A DNA stretch of 64,000 bases from an uncultured Lachnospiraceae bacterium. GTDB taxonomy: Bacteria > Bacillota > Clostridia > Lachnospirales > Lachnospiraceae. Numbering within the stretch: the stretch's first letter is position 1; every line of letters starts with the position of its first letter. Location: contig CAJUIS010000007.1 in NCBI GenBank assembly GCA_910586645.1, forward strand, positions 1 through 64,000. The letters are read 5' to 3'. A program made the position numbers and the translations under genes. Under the pieces are notes generated by a model. It made no database searches and was not told the DNA's origin. It saw only the letters and a program-made list of their open reading frames with translations. This document shows, piece by piece, positions 27,888 to 35,433 of this stretch.

Positions 27888-29657
27888 CTATGAAGAAGTA
27901 TAGAAGGTTCTCAAATACTGGCGCAGGATTGAAAACGGAGCGGGGCCGATGCGGATTATGGCCTGATGAAAGTCCCTGTCGGAATATGCTTCGCCAAGCG
28001 TTTCCTTTGCGTAATCTTTCAAATCCAGAAATTCCAGATATCCGATATAATACTTTAAATAATGGGAAGGCTCTTCCACAATAAGCTCATAGATGCTTCT
28101 TGCGGCGCCGGAATCTGTAATGCCGTAGCCGTTTAAAAATGACGTCATATCCGAATAGCTCCATCCGTCGTAATGAATTCCCATATCAATGGACGCATAA
28201 AGGCTTAAGAGCGCGGACTGGTTGTACATAAGCATATCCGCAAGCGTTTCATCCAGCCCGGCATAACGGTAGGAAAGCATCTCCACATAAGTGGCCCAGC
28301 CTTCCACATAACCGGGGAAGCCAAGCAGAGCGCGAATGGGGGAAAGACCGGCCTGGCAGGAACCTGTCGTCTGGTAGAGGTGTCCGGGAAAGCCTTCGTG
28401 TGCAAGTGTGGTAAAAAGCTGGATGCCGTTGTACTGGCTGCCTTTATTCAGATAAATGACATTGCGGCTGATATCGTCGATCGGCGCAGTCAGGTAGAAA
28501 GCGGGAGCAAGCGTGTCTTCCAGAGATGTATGCACATAATTGAGTTCATAAGAGCTGTTTGCAGCGGGATAAAAATCTGTCTGCATGGCCGTCTTAAGAT
28601 GTTCTAATATTGCGGTTGGTTCTTTTAAAGAAATATCCGGTTCGCCGGAGGAGGCAAGCTCGGGCCGGGAGGCAAGGATTTTGTGCAGCATTGCCATGTC
28701 AAATCCCCTTTGCCGTTCGGTTTCCTTCTGAAGCTGTTCGATTCTTTTGGAAGAACCCGTATTTATGCCGACCAGATATTCATAATATTCTTTTCCCTGG
28801 GGAAGATGGCACAGTCCGGCGTCATTTTTTCCGCTCCCTTTTAACGAAACGAGCGTATCCGCAAGCTTTTCATAAGAGGGAATCAAAGAATTTTCTACAA
28901 AAGACAGGTTTTCCCTTTTATACAGAGACTTTTTTTCCTCAGAAATATCCGATACGCCGTCAATGCGCGCATTAAATGTATCAATCAGATAATTTTCTTT
29001 TGGGTTTTCGGAAAATTTCCGGCAGGCGTCAATGACGGCGTCTGCGGCAAAGTCGGACATGAACAGTCCGGCAGAGGCTTTTTCCTGTTCAAACTGGCAG
29101 ATTTGTTCAAAGTAATCTTCCACGCAGGTTAAAAGCGCAAGATAATCCGTTACGTCGCAGGAATCCTCAAAGGCGTATTCAGCCAGCAGTACGGGAAGTT
29201 CGGAATGGATTCCGGTCGTAGGCCGCAGAGGTTCATTATAATAATAAAAAGAGGCGGCGGAAAGCTCTTTTTTACAGTGGTCTTTTAAAATGTCAAGCGT
29301 AAGCTGCTGACGGGAGTTTAGAGCGCCGCGGTCAAATGTCAGGAGCGTGCGGTTCATGTTTTCGATGGAAGCCATCGAGGCTTCAGCCGTTTTTCTGGAA
29401 AGGTTTCCAAGGGAAATTTTATGGCTTTTTATACCGAAATCTTCCGGCCTGGCAAGCGTATAATGGAGGTTGATGGTATTCTTTTGCATTTCCTGGATAA
29501 AAAGTTTGTCCGTGTAGCTGTCAAAGGAACGCTGCTCTGTCTGAAAGGACGATGAAGAATGTGATTTTGAGGGCGGCTGGCAGGCGGAAAGAAAAAGGCA
29601 GAGGAAAAGCAGCCACAAAAGGCGTATCCGAAAATGTTTTTTATATGTCTGTTTCAA
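27888..29657 (-). CDS. DUF885 lipoprotein, zinc metallopeptidase-like
   Basis: 589-residue exported lipoprotein. The TTG at 29657, five bases after AGGAG, opens a basic-hydrophobic signal ending FLSAC, a lipobox. The mature part is helical and carries LAHEGFPGHLYQ, an HExxxGH metal site, and EGWATYVE with the further acidic ligand, the standard DUF885 signature. The family is related to M32-type carboxypeptidases but its substrates are mostly unknown. A longer frame reaches 29804, but its extra 49 residues have no ribosome site and would block export. Confidence 0.85.
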   Translation of the reverse strand: MKQTYKKHFRIRLLWLLFLCLFLSACQPPSKSHSSSSFQTEQRSFDSYTDKLFIQEMQKNTINLHYTLARPEDFGIKSHKISLGNLSRKTAEASMASIENMNRTLLTFDRGALNSRQQLTLDILKDHCKKELSAASFYYYNEPLRPTTGIHSELPVLLAEYAFEDSCDVTDYLALLTCVEDYFEQICQFEQEKASAGLFMSDFAADAVIDACRKFSENPKENYLIDTFNARIDGVSDISEEKKSLYKRENLSFVENSLIPSYEKLADTLVSLKGSGKNDAGLCHLPQGKEYYEYLVGINTGSSKRIEQLQKETERQRGFDMAMLHKILASRPELASSGEPDISLKEPTAILEHLKTAMQTDFYPAANSSYELNYVHTSLEDTLAPAFYLTAPIDDISRNVIYLNKGSQYNGIQLFTTLAHEGFPGHLYQTTGSCQAGLSPIRALLGFPGYVEGWATYVEMLSYRYAGLDETLADMLMYNQSALLSLYASIDMGIHYDGWSYSDMTSFLNGYGITDSGAARSIYELIVEEPSHYLKYYIGYLEFLDLKDYAKETLGEAYSDRDFHQAIIRIGPAPFSILRQYLRTFYTSS

Positions 29658-29849
29658 GGCGGCTCCTGTCTGGTAAGGTTGTTTGATTGAATATATGAAA
29701 AAAAGAGACGAAATATCCCGGAAAATTTTAGCTTTGGAAGAATGCATATGAAAAAGAAGGAAGATGGCGGGACGGTTCTGCAGCGCATGGAACGCGGGAT
29801 TCATAAAGATGCGCGGAACAGAATATTATAAGTAAAAAAGGGTTTTGCC

Positions 29850-30464
29850 ATGAATTATTTATGGGGATTTATGATTGTTACAGGAGTTGTTTTTGCAGCT
29901 TTTAACGGGACGCTGCCGGAGGTGACGGAAGCGGCCGTAGGTTCTGCAAAAGAAGCCGTCGCCCTTTGCATTACAATGATGGGAGTGATGTCGCTTTGGG
30001 TTGGGATTATGCGAATCGCGGAGAATGCGGGAGTGATTGAGGGCGCGGCAAAGAAGCTGACGCCGCTTCTTAAATTTCTTTTTCCCAATATTCCAAAAGA
30101 TCATCCGGCAAACCGGTTTATTGCGGCGAATATGATTGCCAATGTGTTCGGGCTTGGCTGGGCGGCAACGCCTGCGGGGCTTAAGGCGATGGAGGAACTT
30201 TCTAAGCTGGAGGAGGAGCGCAGAAACGGCCGGCTGCCTGGCCCGGTGAGAAAGCCTGGAATTGCAAGCAATGAGATGTGTACGTTTCTGATTATTAATA
30301 TCTCGTCGCTGCAGTTGATTTCTGTTAATATGATTGCATACCGGAGCCAGTACGGGAGCGTGAATCCCGCGGCAGTTGTGGGGCCTGGGATTGTGGCAAC
30401 GTTTGTGAGTACGGCGGCGGCGATCGTTTTTTGTAAGGTGATGGATGGGAAGCGGAGGACATAA
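29850..30464 (+). CDS. spmA: Spore maturation protein A
   Basis: 204-residue membrane protein of the nucleoside-recognition (Gate) family, with about five hydrophobic spans and the ANMIANVFGLGWAATPAGLKAM core. In Bacillus SpmA works with SpmB in spore-core dehydration. The normal partner spmB should follow at once but is missing. Instead there is a hairpin and an AT-rich insert, and a broken piece of a second spmA appears 3.4 kb further on. This gene itself seems complete. Confidence 0.9.
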   Translation: MNYLWGFMIVTGVVFAAFNGTLPEVTEAAVGSAKEAVALCITMMGVMSLWVGIMRIAENAGVIEGAAKKLTPLLKFLFPNIPKDHPANRFIAANMIANVFGLGWAATPAGLKAMEELSKLEEERRNGRLPGPVRKPGIASNEMCTFLIINISSLQLISVNMIAYRSQYGSVNPAAVVGPGIVATFVSTAAAIVFCKVMDGKRRT

Positions 30465-30484
30465 CGTCTTCCGCTTTCGTATTA
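30448..30484 (+). terminator. Hairpin overlapping the spmA stop codon
   Basis: A stem of about 12 bp (AGCGGAGGAC at 30451-30460 with GTCTTCCGCT at 30466-30475, extended outward) with a 5-base loop containing part of the stop. The tail GTATTATTC is only moderately T-rich. Confidence 0.5.
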
Positions 30485-30839
30485 TTCAAGAAAAACAAAT
30501 CGAAAAAGAGTTTTGAAAGTGTATTGAGAGCAAGTGCTTTTTAGGGTATACTAAGTAATTAAGATGTAAAGCATACATATGGTATTGCGTATTTAGAAAA
30601 TATATATTTTTTATTGCGTAAGTAAGAGGAATAAATGAATATCCGTTAATAGTTTTAGTTAATGAAGAAAATTATGAAGTTTGTATTCAATATTGTCTGA
30701 TTGGATTATATGAGAAAAGAGAAATTCGAAATTAGAATGGCGGGTTACTCTTTGGATTAAAAGTAATTTAAGGATAAGCTCATCAAATTGCTAATCTATC
30801 AGTATACGCAAAATAAGGAATTTGAAGGAGGAAACGAAA
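30485..30839 (+). other. Long leader before the DUF262 gene
   Basis: Holds a promoter at 30524-30552 and then about 285 bases without a convincing gene. One frame without a start codon (about 30636-30735) reads a short hydrophobic then charged peptide that could be a gene remnant. No riboswitch motif was recognised. Confidence 0.5.
30524..30552 (+). promoter_or_regulatory. Promoter of the island operon
   Basis: TTGAGA (30524-30529) and TATACT (30547-30552) with a 17-base spacer. It would give a leader of about 280 bases before the DUF262 start. Confidence 0.6.
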
Positions 30840-31973
30840 TTGAGCATGTTGGAAGATTTAAAAGGGATAAGTATTCAACAATATAAAACAGATGTTGGAT
30901 TTCGTACACTGGTAGAAGGTGTAAATGAGAATTTGTATATTATACCAAAATACCAGAGAAAATATCGCTGGAGTAAAGAACAAGTTACATCGTTGGTTGA
31001 ATCTTTGATTCGTGGTTTACCTATTCCTCCGATTTATACTTGCAGAAACAGAGAGAATCAATTGGAAATTTTGGATGGACAACAGCGTGTTCTGAGTTTG
31101 TTTTTTTATTATATAGGTTATTATTTAGACAGAAGAAAAAATAATTCTGTAGATTTTTCGGAAATTCAGGTGGATAAAGGTTCTTTTAAAGAAGCCTTGA
31201 CAAACCAACTGGCATTAGAAGAACTCCATATTCAACTTAAAAATGAAGATGACAAAAAGTTTAATGTAGATTATGCTGCTCTTCCTATGGAAATGAAAAG
31301 GCGCATAGATTATACGTCAATTACTGTTATAGAGATAAAAATTGATGACGAAAAACAACGAACAAAGACATTGCGAAAGATTTTTGAAAATTTAAATGCA
31401 AAAGGTTCTCTTTTAACACAACAAGAATTGAGAAATGGAATATATGCATGCAGATTCTATAATATGCTGCAGGATTATAACCGGCATGATGATGAATGGA
31501 GAAAAATATGGGGGAAAGAGGATGCGGCAGAACGTGATATGGAAACTCTTTTGCGGTTTTGTGCATTGAAAAAGTATGTCAGGCTTGAGAAAAAAGGCGC
31601 TATAAATTTTAATTTTTTTATCGAAAACTACCATAGTTCCTATACAAAATTGTTAGATAAATTTTCAGAAGAGTCCATGAAATTTAATGAAAAACAAATT
31701 AAAGAATACAGAGATAGTTTGAGTTGTTTTTTTGATTTATTTAAAGTAAATGTAACGCAATCATCCAAGGTGGCCTTATTGGAGAGTTTTTATATTGTTT
31801 TTGAAAAATTGGGCATTCGTAAGCCGGTTACGTCTGTAATATATAACAAAATACTGCATGATCCAAGATATATATCACATGCGCGGCAGGGAACAGTTAA
31901 AATGAAAAGTATGAATGAAAGGTGGAAAACGGTGTATGAAATTTGGTCTGGAGACGATGATTCATATAATTGA
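30840..31973 (+). CDS. DUF262-domain protein (GmrS/ParB-like nuclease fold)
   Basis: 377 residues. The DUF262 signature is complete: IPKYQRKYRW (about 35-44), the catalytic-type DGQQR (79-83), and FENLNAKGSLLTQQELRN (near 183-200). A helical C-terminal half follows. DUF262 proteins include the GmrS half of modification-dependent restriction enzymes and BrxU, where DGQQR acts in nucleotide hydrolysis or DNA cleavage. The TTG at 30840 is chosen because GGAGG is exactly 8 bases upstream. The gene overlaps the ATPase gene by 38 bases, indicating one translation-coupled operon. Codon use is AT-rich. Confidence 0.85.
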   Translation: MSMLEDLKGISIQQYKTDVGFRTLVEGVNENLYIIPKYQRKYRWSKEQVTSLVESLIRGLPIPPIYTCRNRENQLEILDGQQRVLSLFFYYIGYYLDRRKNNSVDFSEIQVDKGSFKEALTNQLALEELHIQLKNEDDKKFNVDYAALPMEMKRRIDYTSITVIEIKIDDEKQRTKTLRKIFENLNAKGSLLTQQELRNGIYACRFYNMLQDYNRHDDEWRKIWGKEDAAERDMETLLRFCALKKYVRLEKKGAINFNFFIENYHSSYTKLLDKFSEESMKFNEKQIKEYRDSLSCFFDLFKVNVTQSSKVALLESFYIVFEKLGIRKPVTSVIYNKILHDPRYISHARQGTVKMKSMNERWKTVYEIWSGDDDSYN

Positions 31974-32883
31974 TAAAATATCCAATGAAGAATTGCCTTA
32001 TTTAGACAGCGTTGTTATAGGAGATAATTCCAGTGGAAAGACATTGTTATTAAAACTATTTATAGAGAAAATAAAGAACGACAGGGCCGTATATTTTATT
32101 GATGCGGTTAATCGTGGATTCGATGTAAAAAAGGTATCCAAAACAAATAAAAAACCATCGTATAAAAAAACAATTTTAGAGACAAGATTACAAGAAGTAA
32201 ACTTTAATTTAATAGATTCTTTTAATTGTTTTGGCACCTTGACAGAAAGGGTAGAAATTATTTATCAATTGTATGAAAAAGCAGTCCAAGATTTATTTTA
32301 TGAATTAACAAACGACAGATTTAAAATTAATTATGATGACCCAATGGGAGAGGTGGATTTCGAAAATGGAAGAGGACTTTTATCAAGCGGTTATCAGGCA
32401 ATAATACGCATATTACTTGAGTTGCTGTATTATCAGGATATGGTAATTGAAACAAATTCGCTGCAATATGCCTGGATTGTAATTGATGAATTGGATGAAT
32501 ATTTATCTCCAAGATATTCTGCCGAAATATTGCAATTTTTGAAGAAAGCGTTTCCCTGGGGAAGATGGATTGTGACAACACACTCTTGTGATTTGATAGC
32601 ATCTTCAAACGATTGTAATTTGATAATTTTAGATAATGGCAGCTATGAAGTCGTAGATTGTAATGACTATACATCTGTTTCAGAAGTGCAAATCATTTTT
32701 GACCGAGTATTCGGAAACCATGGAATTTTTGGATCGGAGATAGAGAATATATTAAGGAAATTACTGAATAATAAGATGAATGGCGCATGGGGAGAGAAAG
32801 ATGAAGAATGTCTTGCGCAGATAGGAAGTGGAAAATTGACTGCTTCACAGCAAATAATTGTGCGTCAAATACAAGAATGGTGA
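31936..32883 (+). CDS. Small ABC/AAA-type ATPase (PtuA-like)
   Basis: 315 residues. Walker A GDNSSGKT (29-36), an ABC-signature-like LSSGYQ (149-154), Walker B AWIVIDELDEYL (Asp184-Glu185) and an H-loop VTTHS (His216) are in the SMC/ABC order, with no long coiled coil. This is the build of ATPases in Septu (PtuA), OLD and similar defence modules. The ATG at 31936 follows AAAGGTGG by ten bases; an earlier ATG at 31915 overlaps that site. It is encoded between a DUF262 protein and an HNH protein, seven bases before the latter. Confidence 0.8.
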   Translation: MKFGLETMIHIIDKISNEELPYLDSVVIGDNSSGKTLLLKLFIEKIKNDRAVYFIDAVNRGFDVKKVSKTNKKPSYKKTILETRLQEVNFNLIDSFNCFGTLTERVEIIYQLYEKAVQDLFYELTNDRFKINYDDPMGEVDFENGRGLLSSGYQAIIRILLELLYYQDMVIETNSLQYAWIVIDELDEYLSPRYSAEILQFLKKAFPWGRWIVTTHSCDLIASSNDCNLIILDNGSYEVVDCNDYTSVSEVQIIFDRVFGNHGIFGSEIENILRKLLNNKMNGAWGEKDEECLAQIGSGKLTASQQIIVRQIQEW

Positions 32884-32890
32884 ATGATAA

Positions 32891-33682
32891 ATGGAAGATT
32901 TATTGTTACTTGAGATGCCAGTATTTCAGCCGCATTATAAAAAATGGGAAAAATATGGTTGCTCAAATTTGAAAGAAAAAAATAATCTAAAGAACATTTT
33001 AGAAGAAAGTACAGATGGGTATTGCATGTATTGTTATACAAGGATTCGAGTAGATGAAAAACTATATGCTAATCTGGAACATGCAATTGAAAAAAACAAT
33101 TCAGATAAATTGATTGAATGCGTACCTAATATAGGGTTATCTTGTCCGGTGTGTAACCAGACATTTAAACGTATTGGAGAAAAAAAGAGAAAACTGCCTA
33201 AAAAGGATATCATTCAATATGAGGAATCTAGTAAATGCTCAACCAATTGTCGTAAACAATGTACCGTTCCTTGTAAAGCATTAAGGAAATTACAAAAAAA
33301 GTACAGTGCCCTTACTGATGCGGAAATTTTATTACAGCCTATGGGCATTCAGGGAATGGATTCAAATGAAATGTTGATTTTACAGTATAATGTTATGAAT
33401 ATGGAATTTGAACCTGCCCAAAAATCACATACATATTCTGACAGGGAACTTCGTTTTATAGAAGCGCATATAAAAAGATTTCGATTAAATGACCCTCAAT
33501 TTCGTTCCAGACAATTATTTGATTTTGTAAAAAATGTTATAGATAATAATGGGATTATCCCTAAATACGAATATAATAATTTAACCGTAAAGCTATTTCG
33601 CGAAAAGTTGGCAGATAAATCGTCAGAAGAAATACTTAAGATTTGTAAAAACATATTTATTATTACATTTGCAAAAATGTAG
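32891..33682 (+). CDS. HNH-family nuclease-like protein (PtuB-like) with extra Cys cluster
   Basis: 263 residues. Residues 44-93 follow the HNH/zinc-ribbon pattern of the TIGR02646/PtuB type: YCMYC (C45, C48), LEH (H64), N80-I-G-L-S-C85-P-V-C88-N89, K93. This predicts a beta-beta-alpha-metal nuclease with a structural zinc. A second group, C116-x3-C120-x3-C124-x3-C128, is not part of the usual domain and could hold another metal. The rest is helical. It is the last gene of the three-gene island. Nuclease activity is inferred from motifs only. Confidence 0.75.
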   Translation: MEDLLLLEMPVFQPHYKKWEKYGCSNLKEKNNLKNILEESTDGYCMYCYTRIRVDEKLYANLEHAIEKNNSDKLIECVPNIGLSCPVCNQTFKRIGEKKRKLPKKDIIQYEESSKCSTNCRKQCTVPCKALRKLQKKYSALTDAEILLQPMGIQGMDSNEMLILQYNVMNMEFEPAQKSHTYSDRELRFIEAHIKRFRLNDPQFRSRQLFDFVKNVIDNNGIIPKYEYNNLTVKLFREKLADKSSEEILKICKNIFIITFAKM

Positions 33683-33805
33683 GGAACAATTTTGAAGGGA
33701 TAGTCAGCTATAAATTATCTTTGATAGAAAGATGAACGAAAAAGATTTCTCGAATCGACAAACAATTTCCCAATTCAAAAAAAATATATATTTGTGTCAT
33801 TAACT

Positions 33806-33930
33806 TGACACCAGGGGGTTTAAGGTGATGGAGGAATTTTCTAAGCTGGAGGAGGAGCGTAGAAACGGACGGCTGCCCGGGCCAGTGAGAGGGCCTGGAA
33901 TTGCCGCGACATTGGTGAGTACGGCGGCAG
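33806..33930 (+). pseudogene. Decayed internal piece of a second spmA copy
   Basis: From ACACCAGGGGG onward this matches spmA 30172-30264 with about nine mismatches over the last 84 bases by eye, but has lost one base (frameshift) near the start. It then jumps to the spmA segment near 30385-30425. The jump lies between two similar spmA motifs (GCCTGGAATTG and GCCTGGGATTG), as expected for deletion by short-repeat recombination. No usable start or full domain remains. Confidence 0.8.
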
Positions 33931-33958
33931 CGGAGAGTTTGAAGCTCTTCGTTTTTTT
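33931..33958 (+). terminator. Terminator in the spmA relic
   Basis: CGGAGAG and CTCTTCG pair over 7 bp around a 7-base loop and are followed by seven T. It may now end the island operon. Confidence 0.75.
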
Positions 33959-34105
33959 ATTTGAAGGTTTTGTTTCCATTCGAATGTCTCTGGAAAGAGC
34001 GGAAGGCTGCCAGGAATAAGATTAAAGCTCAAAAAACATGGAAAATTTGTATCTTTTGTGATATGTTATACTTAGAAAAACACTTTTAGAAAGTGCGGGG
34101 CGAAA

Positions 34106-35224
34106 ATGAATCAAAAGAAGAATACCAATATGGAAGTAAAAAAGAAGAACAGGAATGCTGTTTTTCGTTATATATGCAGAAACGGGACGGTATCAAATCC
34201 GGATATTTCTTATGCGCTGAAGTTAAGCCTGCCGACGGCGACGCAGATTACAAAAGAACTGATAGAGCGCGGGCTTGTGCAGGAAATGGGAGAGATGGAA
34301 TCGACCGGAGGAAGAAGAGCGAAAGCGCTGGCCGTATCCGGGGATGCCGGGAAAGCGGCAGGGCTGGATATTACGAAAAACCATATCAGTCTGGTTCTTA
34401 CCGAACTGACCGGCAGGATTTTAAAATACGAACGGATTTTTCTTCCATATGCTGCAGGAGACGAGTACTATCTGAAGGTGAACCAAAAGATGGAACGTTT
34501 TTTAAAAGACTGCGGATGCAGCGGTGAGAGAGTATTGGGAATGGGAATATCATTTCCCGGAATTATTGATCCGGAGAAAGGAGCGGTTGCAGATTCCCAT
34601 GTTCTTGGAGTGAAAAATCTTCCATTTTCCTCTGTCAGCCGTTTTTTTCCTTATCCCTGTCATTTCTTAAATGATGCAAATGCGGGGGCGTATGCGGAAG
34701 GAGTCCAGTCCGAACATAAAAATCGTTTTTTTTACCTGTCTTTGAGCAATACGGTAGGGGGAGCTGCCTACAGCAATGGGAAGCTGGAACAGGGCAGGAA
34801 TTTCCGCTGTGGGGAAGCGGGGCATATGACAGTAGTTCCGGACGGAAAAGCCTGTTACTGTGGAAAATATGGATGTCTGGACGCTTATTGCTCCGCAAAG
34901 CGCCTTACCGACGGGAGAGTGGAAGATTTTTTTGAACGGCTGAGGAAAGGAGAACAGGAGGCAAAAAGCCTTTGGGAGCGGTATACATCTTATCTGGCCA
35001 TAGCAGTAAACAATATCCATATGGTTTTGGATTGCGACGTTGTTTTAGGCGGGTATGTGGGAAGCTGTATGGGTGAATTTATTCAGGATATTCGGGATAA
35101 AGTATCAGAAAGAAATACATTTGCGGAAGATGGTTCCTTTGTCAGGGCATGCAGCCACAATATCGGAGCGGCTGCGCTTGGGGCTTCCCTGAAAGTCGTA
35201 GAGAGGTTTATAGAACAGGTATAA
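34106..35224 (+). CDS. ROK-family transcriptional repressor (XylR/NagC type)
   Basis: 372 residues. An N-terminal winged helix (about 12-70; NPDISYALKLSLPTATQITKEL is the recognition helix region) is followed by a ROK domain. The zinc motif CYCGKYGCLDAY (about 252-263) and LNDANAGA are present, while the usual kinase ATP loop is replaced by GLDITKNHI, so it is a regulator rather than a sugar kinase. The ATG follows GGGGCG. It has its own terminator and stands just upstream of a polyol-utilisation operon, its probable target. Confidence 0.88.
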   Translation: MNQKKNTNMEVKKKNRNAVFRYICRNGTVSNPDISYALKLSLPTATQITKELIERGLVQEMGEMESTGGRRAKALAVSGDAGKAAGLDITKNHISLVLTELTGRILKYERIFLPYAAGDEYYLKVNQKMERFLKDCGCSGERVLGMGISFPGIIDPEKGAVADSHVLGVKNLPFSSVSRFFPYPCHFLNDANAGAYAEGVQSEHKNRFFYLSLSNTVGGAAYSNGKLEQGRNFRCGEAGHMTVVPDGKACYCGKYGCLDAYCSAKRLTDGRVEDFFERLRKGEQEAKSLWERYTSYLAIAVNNIHMVLDCDVVLGGYVGSCMGEFIQDIRDKVSERNTFAEDGSFVRACSHNIGAAALGASLKVVERFIEQV

Positions 35225-35233
35225 AAGAGTTTG

Positions 35234-35263
35234 AGAGATTTCTGAGAGGAAATCTCTTTTTTT
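35234..35263 (+). terminator. Terminator of the ROK regulator gene
   Basis: AGAGATTTC and GAAATCTCT form a 9-bp stem with a short loop, followed by seven T, ten bases after the stop codon. Confidence 0.9.
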
Positions 35264-35267
35264 ATTG

Positions 35268-35290
35268 CAATTTTGCCAAAAACAAAATTG
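35268..35290 (+). promoter_or_regulatory. Inverted repeat, possible ROK operator
   Basis: CAATTTTG (35268-35275) and CAAAATTG (35283-35290) are a perfect 8-bp inverted repeat with a 7-base spacer, ending 47 bases upstream of the -35 element of the polyol operon. AT-rich palindromes of this kind are typical ROK-repressor sites; the assignment rests on position. Confidence 0.45.
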
Positions 35291-35337
35291 TCATTTTGGA
35301 TGAAGTGACGAAAATCATTGGATTTTTTGCTTTTATA

Positions 35338-35366
35338 TTGACAAAAAGCACGACTGGAAATAAAAT
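35338..35366 (+). promoter_or_regulatory. Promoter of the polyol-utilisation operon
   Basis: A consensus TTGACA (35338-35343) and TAAAAT (35361-35366) separated by 17 bases, 67 bases before the dehydrogenase start. Confidence 0.8.
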
Positions 35367-35433
35367 AATATACATAATAAAACTATTTAATAAAGTAAAA
35401 AATAAAGAATAAAAGAAAGAGGAGGAAATTATC

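Larger units (their letters stand above)
30465..33805. other. AT-rich island with three candidate defence genes
   Basis: Between the spmA stop and the decayed spmA piece, base composition drops clearly compared with both flanks: long A/T runs, codons such as AAT, ATA and TTA dominate. The island holds a promoter, three overlapping or nearly adjacent genes and nothing else. No integrase, transposase or terminal inverted repeats are visible, so arrival by homologous recombination between flanking spmA-type sequences is the simplest reading. Confidence 0.7.

Noticed and set aside
29658..29804. Longer N-terminus of the DUF885 lipoprotein
   Set aside because: The extra 49 codons have no ribosome site and would bury the signal peptide, while the TTG at 29657 has AGGAG at ideal spacing and opens the lipobox signal.
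30636..30735. Start-less frame in the leader of the island operon
   Set aside because: No ATG, GTG or TTG with a ribosome site precedes it and no motif is recognisable, so it is not listed as a gene.
30465..33805. Transposon or integrase-borne island
   Set aside because: No transposase, integrase, terminal inverted repeats or tRNA attachment site is visible; the only flanking repeat is the spmA piece.
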